Positions 7,765-16,974 of a stretch of DNA of 64,000 nucleotides are shown here, in pieces. Where the stretch lies: the NCBI RefSeq assembly GCF_900086715.1, contig NZ_FLKH01000012.1, positions 1,612,001 through 1,676,000 on the forward strand. Direction: 5' to 3'. Positions within the stretch are counted from its first letter, which is position 1. Every line of letters starts with the position of its first letter. The translations under genes were made by a program, and so were the position numbers. The notes beneath the pieces were generated by a model. That model had not been told where the DNA came from. It was given only the letters and a program-made list of their open reading frames with translations, and did not search any database. This stretch comes from Gracilibacillus timonensis (GTDB lineage: Bacteria > Bacillota > Bacilli > Bacillales > Amphibacillaceae).

Positions 7765-7990
7765 AATCAGCCACCTCCGAAATATAATAAAAACGTAATG
7801 AAACATGATCGATGGTACTAGACAAGTGTCATTTTTCCATAAAAAAAGCGTCGGTACACATACGGCACCCACACGTCCTCATTTCATTACTAAATGCTCG
7901 GATCTGTTACCTGTCAACTGCCTTAAGCGTCAATCAGGTGAGAAGCGGGTGCTTCTACTTGTCTTTTAAGTGATCATATTTAATTTACCT
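7765..7990 (-). promoter_or_regulatory. L20-type ribosomal protein leader of infC-rpmI-rplT
   Basis: A 5' leader of over 200 nt precedes infC. It contains GAAGCACCCGCTTC (a GAAGC/GCTTC hairpin whose CACCC loop can pair with a downstream GGGTGCC), followed by a T-run (complement of A7 at 7841-7847). These are the parts expected of the L20-responsive transcription attenuator described in Bacillus subtilis. I infer the class from position and these elements, not from a covariance search. Confidence 0.65.
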
Positions 7991-7995
7991 AACAT

Positions 7996-8024
7996 AGTTT
8001 ACCATGTAGGTATTGCTTTGTCAA
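7996..8024 (-). promoter_or_regulatory. Sigma-A promoter of infC operon
   Basis: On the minus strand TTGACA (8024-8019), 17-base spacer, TAAACT (8001-7996), immediately upstream of the leader. Confidence 0.75.
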
Positions 8025-8149
8025 CTTGTTTTATTGAATCTTTTGGTTAGGTCTTATTTACAGCAACCCTTTTCCTATTTAATAATGGAATGGCAATCCT
8101 ATTTACGGCAAACACATACGCAGGAAATAACAATATTACAAGAATTAAG

Positions 8150-8242
8150 AAAAACGTGTGACAAGCAAATCTTTGCTCGCATTATTTCCTGATAACACCT
8201 CGTTTGATCCATGAGACATGATTTCAAGATACTATTTGCTTC
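8150..8242 (+). repeat. MITE-like repeat, copy B (degenerate)
   Basis: Contains AAAACGTGTGACAAGCAAAT, TCTTTGCTCGCATTATTTCC and a ...GATCCATGAGACATGATTT block, matching copies A, C and D, but the terminal repeats are not recognisable. With copy C it shares the variant block TGATAAcACCTCGTTTGA. Confidence 0.7.
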
Positions 8243-8515
8243 ACTAAATAGATCATTTTTTTATTTTATCACAGTGTTAAATTGATTTTAAAAATATGGC
8301 TCTATAGTACCCCTATGAATCATGAAACTATTTTCCCTCCATCAGATGACATCAAATATTATACATGTTATCATGTGAATAAATTACTACATATAAAGAA
8401 GGTATTTTGGGATGGACAGGATGAAATAAATCATTGATACCGCAGTAAATTGCGCGCTCCATCATGGCATTCGCTTATAACGAACAGAAGCCGATTATTA
8501 TAAGGAGGCTGATCA
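8243..8515. other. AT-rich intergenic stretch
   Basis: Together with the leader and repeat copy B, this makes 750 bp without a gene between infC and the next small gene. I see no open frame, hairpin or conserved motif of note in this part, except the AAGGAGG ribosome site at its right end. Confidence 0.5.
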
Positions 8516-8710
8516 ATGCTGAAGAAAAAAACTTATCTTTGGAAAGTGAAACTGCTAATATTTATCATTTTGGCAGTCTGTATTTATTCCCTTCCTAAAG
8601 AATATGGATTGTATATTGCATTGATAGCTTCTCTGGCCCCCTTTATCATCGAGGTCATCTACGAAAAAAAGAAAGAGATAGCTGAATCTGAAGCTACCCA
8701 TAAGCGTTAG
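8516..8710 (+). CDS. Small two-helix membrane protein
   Basis: A 64-residue protein with two hydrophobic stretches (about 11-25 and 31-48) between a basic N-terminus (MLKKK) and a charged tail (EKKKEIAESEATHKR). AAGGAGG lies seven to eight bases before the ATG, so translation is credible. No family recognised. A possible terminator hairpin starts in its last codons. Confidence 0.6.
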   Translation: MLKKKTYLWKVKLLIFIILAVCIYSLPKEYGLYIALIASLAPFIIEVIYEKKKEIAESEATHKR

Positions 8711-8731
8711 CATCATAGACAACTAACGCTT
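8702..8731 (+). terminator. Hairpin at end of small membrane protein gene
   Basis: AAGCGTTAG (8702-8710) and CTAACGCTT (8723-8731), perfect 9-bp stem; no T-run follows, so termination is uncertain. Confidence 0.45.
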
Positions 8732-8775
8732 ATGATGATGAAAGCTTTAAATGTGAATAATATCACATAATTATA

Positions 8776-8804
8776 TTGAACTCCTTACCTATTTATGATA
8801 TCCT
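8776..8804 (+). promoter_or_regulatory. Sigma-A promoter of the quinone reductase gene
   Basis: TTGAAC (8776-8781), 17 bases, TATCCT (8799-8804), about 45 bp upstream of the start codon. Confidence 0.6.
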
Positions 8805-8847
8805 GTAAATAATACTTGTGAATGATTGAACAAAAGGAGTACTTGCT

Positions 8848-9450
8848 ATGAAAGCATTGATTGTATTTTGTCACCCAAGAGAAGAAAGTTTCTCACATGC
8901 CTTATTGGAGCGCATCACCAAGACATTAGTGGCTAAAGGTTATCAAGTAAACGTAAGGGATCTCTATAAAATGGACTTTCAACCGATCTTAACGGGGCCA
9001 GAGATGATTCATATTGAAGATGATGTCTTTGTAAGGGAGAATAAAGAATTTCCCGCAGATGTGCAAGCAGAAATGCAATATATGCTAGAGAGTGACCTGT
9101 ATCTTTATATTTTTCCAAGTTGGTGGAACGGTATGCCCGCAATGATGAAAGGGTATTTTGATCGTGTCTTTCAGCATGGCTTTGCCTACAGTTTTGATGA
9201 TGAAACAGTCGCCGATCAATTTGCAGGAAAACGTGCTTTATTTTTCACACCAACAGGACAGCCACAGCAAATAGACGGAAAAGAAAATCCATTAACCGCA
9301 CCGATTCGCACCTTGACATCTGGATGGTTATTTAATGGGAATGACGTCGAAGTAATCGATCATGTTTTTTACGGCAGCGTACCTTATCTAACAACAGAAG
9401 AACTAGAACGATATTTACAAGATGCAGAGAAAAGAATAATGGAATTGTAA
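8848..9450 (+). CDS. NAD(P)H:quinone oxidoreductase-like flavodoxin-fold protein
   Basis: Flavodoxin_2 family proteins bind FMN or FAD and reduce quinones or similar acceptors with two electrons from NAD(P)H, limiting radical formation. The 200-residue product opens with KALIVFCHPREESFSHAL (phosphate-binding loop after strand 1), and has DLYKMDF, LYIFPSWWNGMPAMMKGYFDRVF (isoalloxazine-contact and dimer region) and FTPTGQP. Length is typical. It is monocistronic, with its own promoter and a 13-bp stem terminator. The physiological acceptor is unknown; relatives are variously named YwrO or MdaB. Confidence 0.82.
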   Translation: MKALIVFCHPREESFSHALLERITKTLVAKGYQVNVRDLYKMDFQPILTGPEMIHIEDDVFVRENKEFPADVQAEMQYMLESDLYLYIFPSWWNGMPAMMKGYFDRVFQHGFAYSFDDETVADQFAGKRALFFTPTGQPQQIDGKENPLTAPIRTLTSGWLFNGNDVEVIDHVFYGSVPYLTTEELERYLQDAEKRIMEL

Positions 9451-9457
9451 AATGAGA

Positions 9458-9500
9458 CTGGGTCTAAGCGGAGATAAGTGATCCCTTCGCTTAGACCCAG
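9458..9500 (+). terminator. Terminator hairpin after quinone reductase
   Basis: CTGGGTCTAAGCG (9458-9470) and CGCTTAGACCCAG (9488-9500), perfect 13-bp stem; only a weak T-rich tail follows. Confidence 0.65.
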
Positions 9501-9530
9501 CTATGATTTATATCATCCTGTAAAGTTAAA

Positions 9531-9559
9531 TTGAAAGCGCTGTATAGGTATGATATACT
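9531..9559 (+). promoter_or_regulatory. Sigma-A promoter
   Basis: TTGAAA (9531-9536), 17 bases, TATACT (9554-9559), 26 bp before the TTG start of the next gene. Confidence 0.7.
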
Positions 9560-9585
9560 ATGGTAAATATGGGAGGTGAATAAAG

Positions 9586-9879
9586 TTGCAATCTGTACAA
9601 ACGCTACTGTTGTTTCTTGTTGTTTTTGTAGCCCTTTATGCGATTTTGAGAACCTTTTTCGATCCACCCAAGGGCAAGTTGAAAAACTTCATCGCAATCA
9701 CACCCGCTTTGACTGGTGCTGTCGTATTTCTTATCGTCACCTATTTATTCCCCGAGATTATCAGCGCCGATTTAATGATGACCGAGTTACTAGCCGCTAA
9801 TTTACTGCCTACCTTGATGGTACTGATCACCTTCGTTCTATTGATGAAATTAAAGATAACTAATACTTCCAATGAATGA
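9586..9879 (+). CDS. Three-helix hypothetical membrane protein (TTG start)
   Basis: A 97-residue protein with three hydrophobic helices (about 5-22, 38-57 and 68-86). It starts at TTG 9586, about ten bases after GGGAGGTG; the ATG at 9576 is in another frame and gives a cysteine-rich, less plausible product. It has its own promoter and a terminator. No family recognised. Confidence 0.6.
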   Translation: MQSVQTLLLFLVVFVALYAILRTFFDPPKGKLKNFIAITPALTGAVVFLIVTYLFPEIISADLMMTELLAANLLPTLMVLITFVLLMKLKITNTSNE

Positions 9880-9899
9880 CTTTTTCAATGGAATGTATC

Positions 9900-9941
9900 A
9901 AAAAGGGAAAGCCCCTTCATCGTTATAGGCTTTCACTTTTT
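9900..9941 (+). terminator. Intrinsic terminator
   Basis: AAAAAGGGAAAGCC pairs with GGCTTTCACTTTTT (one mismatch), followed by TTTT. Confidence 0.8.
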
Positions 9942-9975
9942 ATTTTCATGATTCTGTAACGAGGGAGGGATTAAC

Positions 9976-10368
9976 ATGATTGGTATATTCTTATTATCAT
10001 GGCTGTTGTTATCACTGTCAGGCTATTTACTATGGCAGAAACACAAGCAAGACCATTTCTTTCTGATCGTTCAGGCTGTGCTATGGCTGGGGATCAGTGC
10101 TTTTATGATTAGTTATTTGATCTCACCAGCAGTCATTACTGCCGTACCAGCTATCATCTATTGGTTTCTTATCTTTATCAGTATGCTATTGGCAGGCATC
10201 AGCTTTCCTAAAAAACATATCCCCGGTGAATTGATGGCGATATCCTTATTTCTTTTTACAGGTTTTATCACTATTTTTTCTATTGGCATCTTCTTGCTTG
10301 CTCTCGCTGCTATCGGTATCGTTATGTTACTATTCCATTTCAAACAATCCGTCACTGTCGCCTATTAG
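9976..10368 (+). CDS. Four-helix hypothetical membrane protein
   Basis: A 130-residue protein made almost only of hydrophobic helices (about 2-20, 28-48, 53-74 and 84-122, the last probably two segments) with few polar residues. GAGGGAGGG lies upstream of the ATG. It is convergent with thrS and shares a bidirectional terminator with it. No motif recognised; function unknown. Confidence 0.62.
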   Translation: MIGIFLLSWLLLSLSGYLLWQKHKQDHFFLIVQAVLWLGISAFMISYLISPAVITAVPAIIYWFLIFISMLLAGISFPKKHIPGELMAISLFLFTGFITIFSIGIFLLALAAIGIVMLLFHFKQSVTVAY

Positions 10369-10400
10369 CCAAAGTTACTTCACATGCTGCTAAGTCTATT

Positions 10401-10431
10401 AAAAATCCGACCCACTATGGATCGGATTTTT
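10401..10431. terminator. Bidirectional terminator between thrS and membrane protein
   Basis: AAAAATCCGA (10401-10410) and TCGGATTTTT (10422-10431). Confidence 0.88.
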
Positions 10432-10438
10432 CGTTTAC

Positions 10439-12385
10439 TTATTTTTTCCGCAAAACCTTATTCTGAATTTCATTAGTAATTAATGCCTGGAATTCATTTA
10501 AAGGCATCGTCTCAGACTGCTGCTCGCCATAACGGCGAACATTAACTGCCTTCGCTTCTACTTCCTTATCCCCTACGACTAAGGCAAATGGAATCTTGGC
10601 AGTTTGGGCCTCGCGAATCTTATAACCGATTTTCTCATCACGATGATCGATTTCGACCCTTACGCCCGCTTCACGCAGCTCATCTTCCACTTTTTTGGCA
10701 TAGTCGGTGTGGGCATCAGCCGATACAGGAATAATCCGAGCTTGAATTGGTGCGAGCCAAGTTGGCAAGGCTCCTTTGTATTCTTCCAATAAAAAGGCTA
10801 CAAAGCGTTCCATGGTAGACACAACACCGCGGTGGATAACGACTGGTCGATGTTCTTTTCCATCTTCACCAATATAAGTTAAATCAAACTTCTCTGGTGA
10901 GTTGAAATCAAGCTGAACCGTCGATAAGGTTTCGTCCTTACCTAGGGCCGTTTTTACCTGTACATCCAATTTCGGACCATAGAAGGCTGCTTCCCCTTCT
11001 GCTTCCACATAGTCCAATTTCATATCATCCATGGTTTCTTTCAATAAGCTTTGCGCCTTTTCCCACATTTCATCGTTATCGATATACTTTTCCGTATCTT
11101 CTGGATCACGATAAGATAAGCGGAAATAATATTTATCAATGCCAAAATCTTTATAAACATTCTCGATCAATTGCACGACTCGAATAAATTCTTCTTTCAA
11201 TTGATCAGGACGAGCAAAGATATGGGCATCGTTTAATGTCATGGCCCGAACACGCTGCAAGCCAGCCAAAGCTCCGGACATTTCATGACGATGCATCATA
11301 CCCAATTCAGCAATACGGACAGGAAGATTACGGTAACTGTACAGCTCATTTTTATAAATCATCATATGGTGTGGACAATTCATCGGACGTAAAATTAACT
11401 CCTCATTATCCATCTTCATTGGCGGGAAGTTATCTTCACTGTAATGATCCCAGTGTCCACTGGTTACATACAATTCCTTACTTCCAAGCACCGGTGTATA
11501 GACATGATCATAACCTAAGCGTTCTTCCAAATCAACAATATAACGTTCGATGGTGCGTCGAATCGTTGCCCCTTTTGGTAGCCAAAGCGGTAATCCTTGG
11601 CCTACCTTTTGGGATACGGTAAAAATACCGAGCTCTTTTCCTAATTTACGATGATCCCGTTCCTTTGCCTCTTCACGAAGACGTAAATATTCGTCTAATT
11701 GACTTTGCTTTTCAAAGGCTGTTCCGTAAATTCGCTGCAGCATCTTATTATTACTGTCGCCACGCCAATAGGCTCCAGAGATACTTAACAGTTTAAAGAC
11801 TTTGATTTTACTGGTTTGCGGTACGTGAACACCACGACAAAGATCGAAGAATTCCCCTTGACGATAGATCGTCACTGTCTCCTCCTCTGGAATCGCATCG
11901 AGCAATTCTAATTTCAGATCATCACCTATCTCTGCAAATAATGCTCTTGCCTCATCGCGTGTTACTTCTTCTCTAACAATTTCTAAGTTTTCATCGACAA
12001 TCCGCTTCATTTCTTTTTCAATACGTGGCAAATCTTCTGGGGTAATCGCCTCTTCCATATCAATATCATAATAGAAGCCATCTTCAATAGTCGGGCCTAC
12101 CCCTAACTGCACGTGATTGTACAGCCGCTTAATCGCTTGTGCCATCAAGTGAGCAGTAGAGTGACGTAAAATATCCAAGCCCTCGTCTGTTTTAATCGTG
12201 ATAATCTCGATCACGCCGTCTGTCTCCAGCGGTGTACGAAGATCATATAATTGCTGATCTAATTTAATGGCTAACGCCTGTTTTTTTAAGCCTGGAGAAA
12301 TAGAGACGGCAATCTCTTCTCCTGTTGTTCCCTTATCAAAACCCTTAATGGAGCCATCGGGGAAAGTAATATGAATCTGACTCAT
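10439..12385 (-). CDS. thrS: Threonyl-tRNA synthetase
   Basis: ThrRS charges tRNA-Thr with threonine and hydrolyses Ser-tRNA-Thr. The 648-residue protein has the full bacterial set: TGS domain (1-62), editing domain with [12 protein letters not shown] (near 75-90), a class II core with motif 2 and the zinc-site text [42 protein letters not shown] (motif 3), and a C-terminal anticodon-binding domain. Length equals the family norm. AGGAGTGC precedes ATG 12385. A threonine-type T-box leader lies upstream. ytxC-dnaI-dnaB-nrdR follow upstream in the same direction, as in Bacillus subtilis. Confidence 0.98.
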   Translation of the reverse strand: MSQIHITFPDGSIKGFDKGTTGEEIAVSISPGLKKQALAIKLDQQLYDLRTPLETDGVIEIITIKTDEGLDILRHSTAHLMAQAIKRLYNHVQLGVGPTIEDGFYYDIDMEEAITPEDLPRIEKEMKRIVDENLEIVREEVTRDEARALFAEIGDDLKLELLDAIPEEETVTIYRQGEFFDLCRGVHVPQTSKIKVFKLLSISGAYWRGDSNNKMLQRIYGTAFEKQSQLDEYLRLREEAKERDHRKLGKELGIFTVSQKVGQGLPLWLPKGATIRRTIERYIVDLEERLGYDHVYTPVLGSKELYVTSGHWDHYSEDNFPPMKMDNEELILRPMNCPHHMMIYKNELYSYRNLPVRIAELGMMHRHEMSGALAGLQRVRAMTLNDAHIFARPDQLKEEFIRVVQLIENVYKDFGIDKYYFRLSYRDPEDTEKYIDNDEMWEKAQSLLKETMDDMKLDYVEAEGEAAFYGPKLDVQVKTALGKDETLSTVQLDFNSPEKFDLTYIGEDGKEHRPVVIHRGVVSTMERFVAFLLEEYKGALPTWLAPIQARIIPVSADAHTDYAKKVEDELREAGVRVEIDHRDEKIGYKIREAQTAKIPFALVVGDKEVEAKAVNVRRYGEQQSETMPLNEFQALITNEIQNKVLRKK

Positions 12386-12456
12386 TTTCTTGCACTCCTT
12401 TTCTAGATCGATTGTACTTGCTTTATTTTCATATGCTCTGCACCTATTTTCACATT

Positions 12457-12734
12457 AAAAAACACCCGCCCCTCTACTAACGTGTAAAGGGACGAGTGTG
12501 GTTACCCGTGGTTCCACCCAATTTTCTGCACAACAAATGCGCAGCTCATTGAAAACAAATCAATAACGATGATGAATCGCTGCTAAATAGTAGCGTTACG
12601 CGTTCCTTAGCAGTGCTCCGAGGTGGTAATAGGGAGTAGCTGATACAGGAAGTTTTCAGCTGGTACTTCCTTCTCTGTTCGTATCGCAGACAAACTATCT
12701 TGTCCTCATCTAAGCATTTTTATCCTAACTATGA
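12457..12734 (-). promoter_or_regulatory. T-box leader of thrS
   Basis: On the minus strand the leader carries the T-box sequence TGGGTGGAACCAC (complement of 12508-12520), which pairs with the tRNA acceptor end, followed by a terminator stem ACACTCGTCCCTT/AGGGGCGGGTGT (12499-12462) and a T6 run. Upstream lies a structured stem I region; an ACC (Thr) triplet in TATTACCACC is at a plausible specifier position. Uncharged tRNA-Thr would favour read-through. T-box and terminator are seen directly; the specifier codon is inferred. Confidence 0.88.
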
Positions 12735-12739
12735 CACTT

Positions 12740-12768
12740 ATTATAACGATTCAGATAAAAAAAAGCAA
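12740..12768 (-). promoter_or_regulatory. Sigma-A promoter of thrS
   Basis: On the minus strand TTGCTT (12768-12763), 17 bases, TATAAT (12745-12740), just upstream of the T-box leader. Confidence 0.7.
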
Positions 12769-12798
12769 GATCCTCATTCTGAAAATAAAATCGGCATA

Positions 12799-13659
12799 CT
12801 ATTCTCCACTTGTCACTCGATCGTCATTGGGGTAAAAAGGGAAATAACAAGAATCATGAAAAGAACACCTTTCCTGAAAAATATTCATCATCGTATGTGT
12901 CTTTGGTTCGAGCGGATCCTCCCCATAGATAAATATCTGCTGAGGACTAAGCATAATCAATGGAGAAATATTCCACTCCTCCTGTTCCAAACCAAAAATA
13001 AACAAAGGAAATAACGATTGTAACTTTCTAAAATCAGATGTCGTATAGAGTTCCCCGCTATCCCGATAAATCTGGAACTGCTTGCCTTGCAAGACATGTA
13101 CCGCTTCTACCTCAGGAGGTTTTTTGCTGATAAACTCTCTAATCGATTGAATAAACGCCTGATGGTCCTCTTCTCGTTTAAATTCATCAATAGCTAGTCC
13201 TACCAATTCGGTTAATTGTTCAAAGTAAGGGTGCAGTCTGAACTGTACAATCGAATCAAAGGATATGATTTCTCGATTTAATTGTAGCTGAAATAATGCC
13301 GTTAACGTATCACGCAATTCATGTTGATGTACCCTTTCCTCATAGAAGGTCTCCTCTTTATCTAATAGCGAAATAGCAATTAATGTGATCCTTTCGATTT
13401 CTTCCTCTAATGAAAAATAGTATTTTTTCCTAAGTATTTGCTGGATCATGTTCATCTCACGCCATTCGGTAAAAACTTTTGTGAGCAGGCATGCCAGCTT
13501 CCACGTCTCTTCCTCTCCTTCCATCGAAGCCGCCGGAACAGCTTGAATTGTCTTTCTTGTACTTCTCCTCCTAAAGGCTGTCCATTGCTCATCTTGTTTT
13601 ACTAGCTTGTAAAACATGGAAGCCTCTTGTTCCTCTGTAAATTGAATCTGCATTACCAT
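12799..13659 (-). CDS. ytxC: YtxC-like sporulation-associated protein
   Basis: The product (about 286 residues from ATG 13659) is a soluble, Glu- and aromatic-rich protein ending with RCSFHDSCYFPFYPNDDRVTSGE. Size and position between thrS and dnaI match YtxC of Bacillus subtilis, a family found in endospore formers with unknown biochemistry. AGGGTG is nine bases before the chosen ATG; earlier ATGs (13668, 13683) are less well placed. It is separated from dnaI by a terminator, so it may have its own promoter. No catalytic motif is visible. Confidence 0.75.
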   Translation of the reverse strand: MVMQIQFTEEQEASMFYKLVKQDEQWTAFRRRSTRKTIQAVPAASMEGEEETWKLACLLTKVFTEWREMNMIQQILRKKYYFSLEEEIERITLIAISLLDKEETFYEERVHQHELRDTLTALFQLQLNREIISFDSIVQFRLHPYFEQLTELVGLAIDEFKREEDHQAFIQSIREFISKKPPEVEAVHVLQGKQFQIYRDSGELYTTSDFRKLQSLFPLFIFGLEQEEWNISPLIMLSPQQIFIYGEDPLEPKTHTMMNIFQERCSFHDSCYFPFYPNDDRVTSGE

Positions 13660-13713
13660 AGTAATCATCACCCTTATCACCATCAAACTGGTATATTATA
13701 TGGGTGAAAAGGC

Positions 13714-13749
13714 AAAAAAATAACTCCTGTCTAAGGATTAGACAGAAGT
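13714..13749 (-). terminator. Terminator downstream of dnaI
   Basis: On the minus strand ACTTCTGTCTAA and TTAGACAGGAGT form a stem with a 3-base loop, followed by TATTTTTTT. Confidence 0.85.
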
Positions 13750-13781
13750 CCTGTAAAAAAGTATGGTAGCAACAATGATAA

Positions 13782-14708
13782 CTAGCGGTAACGATTCATT
13801 AATTCGATTGGCTGGCTCAGCTGTTTGATCCGCTCAATAATTCTCCCCGCTTTAATCGTCTCGACATCGCCGCGATTATTCGTTGCTAAGTGGCTTTCCA
13901 GCTGATCGAGATCGTAATTGGACGTGAAAAATATGGGCAGCTCTTCCATCATACGATATTGCAAGATCGCTCCGAGCACCTCATCACGAAACCAGGGTGA
14001 GATCGATTCTGCGCCAATATCATCCAACATCAGTACTGGTACTTGTTTGAATCGTTCTATTTTTTCCTGTAAGGTGTCATTTCCAATCGAGGCCTTCATT
14101 TCTCTGACAAATTCCGGCATATAAATGATATCGGTAGGAATATCATGTTTTTTAAGTTCATTGGCAATGACCCCTAAAATATATGATTTACCTGTACCGA
14201 ATTGCCCGTAGATATACAAACCTTGATGAAAATCCCCTGCCTTACTCGCTTCCACAAATTCAATGATCTGTTTGACCACATCTTTACGCTCATAGCTGGA
14301 GGCATCAAGGTCTTCCAGTTTTGCCTGCTTAATTTGCTTCGGAATATATAAACTGTGGACCAGCGATTCTTTTTGGACTTGTTCTTCCTCATGAAGTTTA
14401 TTGGGACATTTCTCATAACGCAAAGAAATATCCTTTCCATTGATATCCAGATGGGGCGTGTATCCCTTTAGAATATTGATGCATCCTTCTAAATGAGGGC
14501 AATCATGACAATCTTTGGAGGCTTGTTGATACTCATATAATTTCATCAAATGCCGGTTAATATCTTGTTCATCCAACTCGACATGCTCGCTCAATCGTCT
14601 CTTTATCTCAGGATCATTGATCACCTGATTACGTTGAGCGACAAATTGCTCTTGCATTTTTTTATTCGAGTTCATCCATTTTTTCATTGCTGATTGGATC
14701 GGCTCCAT
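13782..14708 (-). CDS. dnaI: Primosomal protein DnaI (helicase loader)
   Basis: DnaI loads the replicative helicase DnaC at oriC and at restart forks, working with DnaB and DnaD. The 308-residue protein has an N-terminal helicase-binding domain with a zinc site (CxxCxxxxxC near residues 67-76 and Cys101) and a C-terminal AAA+ domain with Walker A GQFGTGKS (168-175), Walker B VLMLDDIGAE, and sensor text FFTSNYD. I chose ATG 14708 (MEPIQSA) because AAAGGTG is six bases upstream and Bacillus DnaI starts MEPI; a GTG three codons earlier is less likely. It lies 11 bp after dnaB. Confidence 0.95.
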   Translation of the reverse strand: MEPIQSAMKKWMNSNKKMQEQFVAQRNQVINDPEIKRRLSEHVELDEQDINRHLMKLYEYQQASKDCHDCPHLEGCINILKGYTPHLDINGKDISLRYEKCPNKLHEEEQVQKESLVHSLYIPKQIKQAKLEDLDASSYERKDVVKQIIEFVEASKAGDFHQGLYIYGQFGTGKSYILGVIANELKKHDIPTDIIYMPEFVREMKASIGNDTLQEKIERFKQVPVLMLDDIGAESISPWFRDEVLGAILQYRMMEELPIFFTSNYDLDQLESHLATNNRGDVETIKAGRIIERIKQLSQPIELMNRYR

Positions 14709-14719
14709 CTTTATCACCT

Positions 14720-16072
14720 TTATTCTTGATTAGCCTGATTTGCTAAATAGTTCGCCAGCATTTCATCCGCTTCCTTGGCCGTTTTTGCTTTTTCTTCGGT
14801 GCTTGGTGTTTGTTTTGGTTGTTGCTGCTGTTTCTGTTTCTTATACCATTCTGGCACGATATCTTTTTTGGGACTCGTCTGACGGTATCGTTGATTACTC
14901 TTCGTATTGGTTGTCCATTGCTGATATTTTTTGTTTTCCGACTTAGCTAATGTCATCGCCTGACGGACCGTTTTTACATTTTTACGTGCCCAATGACTGG
15001 CTATCTTCTCCATATAGGCCTTGGAAAGTTTCATATCTGTCTTTAACATCACATAATGAATCAATACATTCATCACGCCAGGATTAAGCCCTTGATTTGT
15101 CATAATATCACTAATCATGCGCAGTTCCTGCCTGGAGGCTTGATGTCCATCCAATTGATCCTCTAACAGTTTTTTTGGCGAGATATGCTCCAGCATATCG
15201 ATAAATTGTTCTTCTTTCGTTTCCGGTTTGGCGACAGACGCCGAACTGATCACCTTTTGCTGATTGGTTACCTTATTTGAGGAATCCGACGAAGCACGTG
15301 GTATCAAATCCATACATGCCTGCTTGAATTCTTCAATCTGTAATTGGTTTTCCTCATTGATCGCCCAAAGCAGTGCCTTTTCAATGTCTTGATTATGAAG
15401 TTCATAGGCTACATACATCTGGTTAATAATCTGTTTCGCCTGTTTGGTCAAGATAGTGTCAACGGGAAGCATCCGCTGCCTTAATACTTGCTCCAGCCAT
15501 TCGAAGTCTACTTCATTATCGATGGGAATGGCTGGTCGTGATTCTACCGATTCTATAGAGGGAGCCCCTGACTCACCAGCAAATGGGAAAACTTCCGTGA
15601 ATTTTGCTGTTGTTTCTTTTTCCTGACTTGTTCGCTTATGTTTGCGAAAGATCGCTTGTACTTTCTTATATTTCTCGCTGCCAAGTTGATGATACAGCAG
15701 ATGATTTAAGAAATCATCGTTGAGAAATCGTTCTGGTGACAAAGGCGGATGCAGCAAATAATGAAAGGCTTTATTCCCCTGATGTTCCTGTTCAAAAGTT
15801 TGCAGTAAGCCGATTGCTTCCAGCTTTCTTCTGGCTCGATACAGCCGATCCAATGGTAAAGAAATATAGGACATTAATTGGTGATGGGTTTGATATTCTT
15901 CTGTCAAGGCTGCTTCCGTATATAAGGTTTGATACAGGGTTAATGCTTCCATTCCTATCAACGGCTGATAAAGGTGCGTTAGTGAATTGGTATAAGATAA
16001 TGGAACATCATTGGACATCTCGACTATATATAATTCTGATGGTAGTATTTTTCCGATATCTCCTAGTTGCAT
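14720..16072 (-). CDS. dnaB: Replication initiation and membrane attachment protein DnaB
   Basis: This Firmicutes DnaB (not the helicase) is a DnaD-related protein needed for helicase loading at oriC and for origin attachment to the membrane. The 450-residue product has the N-terminal winged-helix region (LPLSYTNSLTHLYQPLIG... is the family opening), a charged linker, and a C-terminal DnaB/DnaD domain near 285-375 including ISDIMTNQGLNPGVMNVLIHYV, then a low-complexity Gln/Lys tail (about 405-430). Order nrdR-dnaB-dnaI is that of Bacillus subtilis. AAGGGG is ten bases before the ATG. Confidence 0.93.
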   Translation of the reverse strand: MQLGDIGKILPSELYIVEMSNDVPLSYTNSLTHLYQPLIGMEALTLYQTLYTEAALTEEYQTHHQLMSYISLPLDRLYRARRKLEAIGLLQTFEQEHQGNKAFHYLLHPPLSPERFLNDDFLNHLLYHQLGSEKYKKVQAIFRKHKRTSQEKETTAKFTEVFPFAGESGAPSIESVESRPAIPIDNEVDFEWLEQVLRQRMLPVDTILTKQAKQIINQMYVAYELHNQDIEKALLWAINEENQLQIEEFKQACMDLIPRASSDSSNKVTNQQKVISSASVAKPETKEEQFIDMLEHISPKKLLEDQLDGHQASRQELRMISDIMTNQGLNPGVMNVLIHYVMLKTDMKLSKAYMEKIASHWARKNVKTVRQAMTLAKSENKKYQQWTTNTKSNQRYRQTSPKKDIVPEWYKKQKQQQQPKQTPSTEEKAKTAKEADEMLANYLANQANQE

Positions 16073-16094
16073 ATATACATAGCCCCTTTATTCT

Positions 16095-16562
16095 TTATCC
16101 TTCGTTCTTATCTGTACGTATCAAATCCTTCAATTCATCAAGAAACACACTGATATCCTTAAACTGACGATATACCGAAGCAAATCGTACATAGGCGACT
16201 TCATCGACATCTACCAGACGATCCATTACCATTTCGCCGATTTCATCACTTTTTACCTCTGATGTACCGCGATTTCGTAATTCAGTCTCGATTTCTATCG
16301 CTATATTCTCTAATTCCTCTAACGCAACTGGACGTTTTTCACAGGCCCTGATCAGACCCCTTAACAGTTTATCTCTGCTGTATTCTTCTCGAGTGCCTTC
16401 TTTTTTTACTACTATAAGTGGTACCTCTTCGATCCGCTCAAAGGTAGTGAAACGAAAATGACACGATTCACACTCTCTACGGCGGCGTATCGTGCGACCT
16501 TCTTCAATGGGCCTTGAGTCTAAGACTTTGGTATTCTTATAGTGACAATGAGGACATCGCAC
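16095..16562 (-). CDS. nrdR: Transcriptional repressor NrdR
   Basis: NrdR represses ribonucleotide reductase genes when dATP is abundant, binding NrdR boxes. The 155-residue protein has an N-terminal zinc ribbon (CPHC at 3-6 and CESC at 31-34 with RRRREC and FTTFER) and an ATP-cone (about 47-137) starting [20 protein letters not shown]. The start is GTG at 16562 ([13 protein letters not shown]), with AAGGGTGATG upstream. It is the first gene of nrdR-dnaB-dnaI. Confidence 0.96.
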   Translation of the reverse strand: MRCPHCHYKNTKVLDSRPIEEGRTIRRRRECESCHFRFTTFERIEEVPLIVVKKEGTREEYSRDKLLRGLIRACEKRPVALEELENIAIEIETELRNRGTSEVKSDEIGEMVMDRLVDVDEVAYVRFASVYRQFKDISVFLDELKDLIRTDKNEG

Positions 16563-16584
16563 AATCCATCACCCTTTATGTTAT

Positions 16585-16974
16585 TTATTCTGTCGTCCCA
16601 ACAAAGTCTAATTCTTTCTTAATCCTATCATATAGTTTGGGGATGAGTCGATGACTGTAACCAAAATCAAATGGAATAGCCGACTCCGTAGTTGCTGAGA
16701 TATCAATTGCTGTACGATATGGCTTTACCATAATAATCGTCATAATGACAAATACCTTTCTGCCGGCTTTATAATTGAAACTAATCTCGCCATGATCTTT
16801 GGACATCCCCACAATTTGGCATTCCTTCATTTCTTTGAAAAGAGGTTCCAATTTATCAAATGCCTTGTCCTTGGTTGTCTTAAAATAGTGGGTTTTTAAT
16901 GCCTCATCCCAATGCTTGTCTCTCGTCTCTGAATGGTTATTAAAATTCTTGTTTAACGTGTCCCTAAATGACAT
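16585..16974 (-). CDS. Conserved hypothetical cytosolic protein
   Basis: A soluble 129-residue protein starting MSFRDTLNKNFNNHSETRD, with a mixed strand/helix pattern (GEISFNYKAGRKVFVIMTIIMVKPYRTAIDIS) that suggests a small alpha-beta domain. No catalytic motif or membrane segment. I recall similar unnamed proteins beside nrdR or speD in other Bacillaceae, but cannot name a family. ATG 16974 is preferred, nine bases after GGGGTG, over an in-frame GTG at 16986. It is 22 bp upstream of nrdR and may be cotranscribed. Confidence 0.65.
   Translation of the reverse strand: MSFRDTLNKNFNNHSETRDKHWDEALKTHYFKTTKDKAFDKLEPLFKEMKECQIVGMSKDHGEISFNYKAGRKVFVIMTIIMVKPYRTAIDISATTESAIPFDFGYSHRLIPKLYDRIKKELDFVGTTE

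Noticed and set aside
11236-11622. 128-codon frame antisense to thrS
   Set aside because: It lies wholly within the conserved thrS core on the other strand and has no ribosome site; a shadow of the real gene.
12700-13014. 104-codon frame over the thrS promoter and ytxC end
   Set aside because: Runs antisense through the T-box promoter and ytxC; not a plausible gene.
15736-16167. 143-codon frame antisense to dnaB
   Set aside because: Overlaps dnaB and nrdR on the other strand, no ribosome site.
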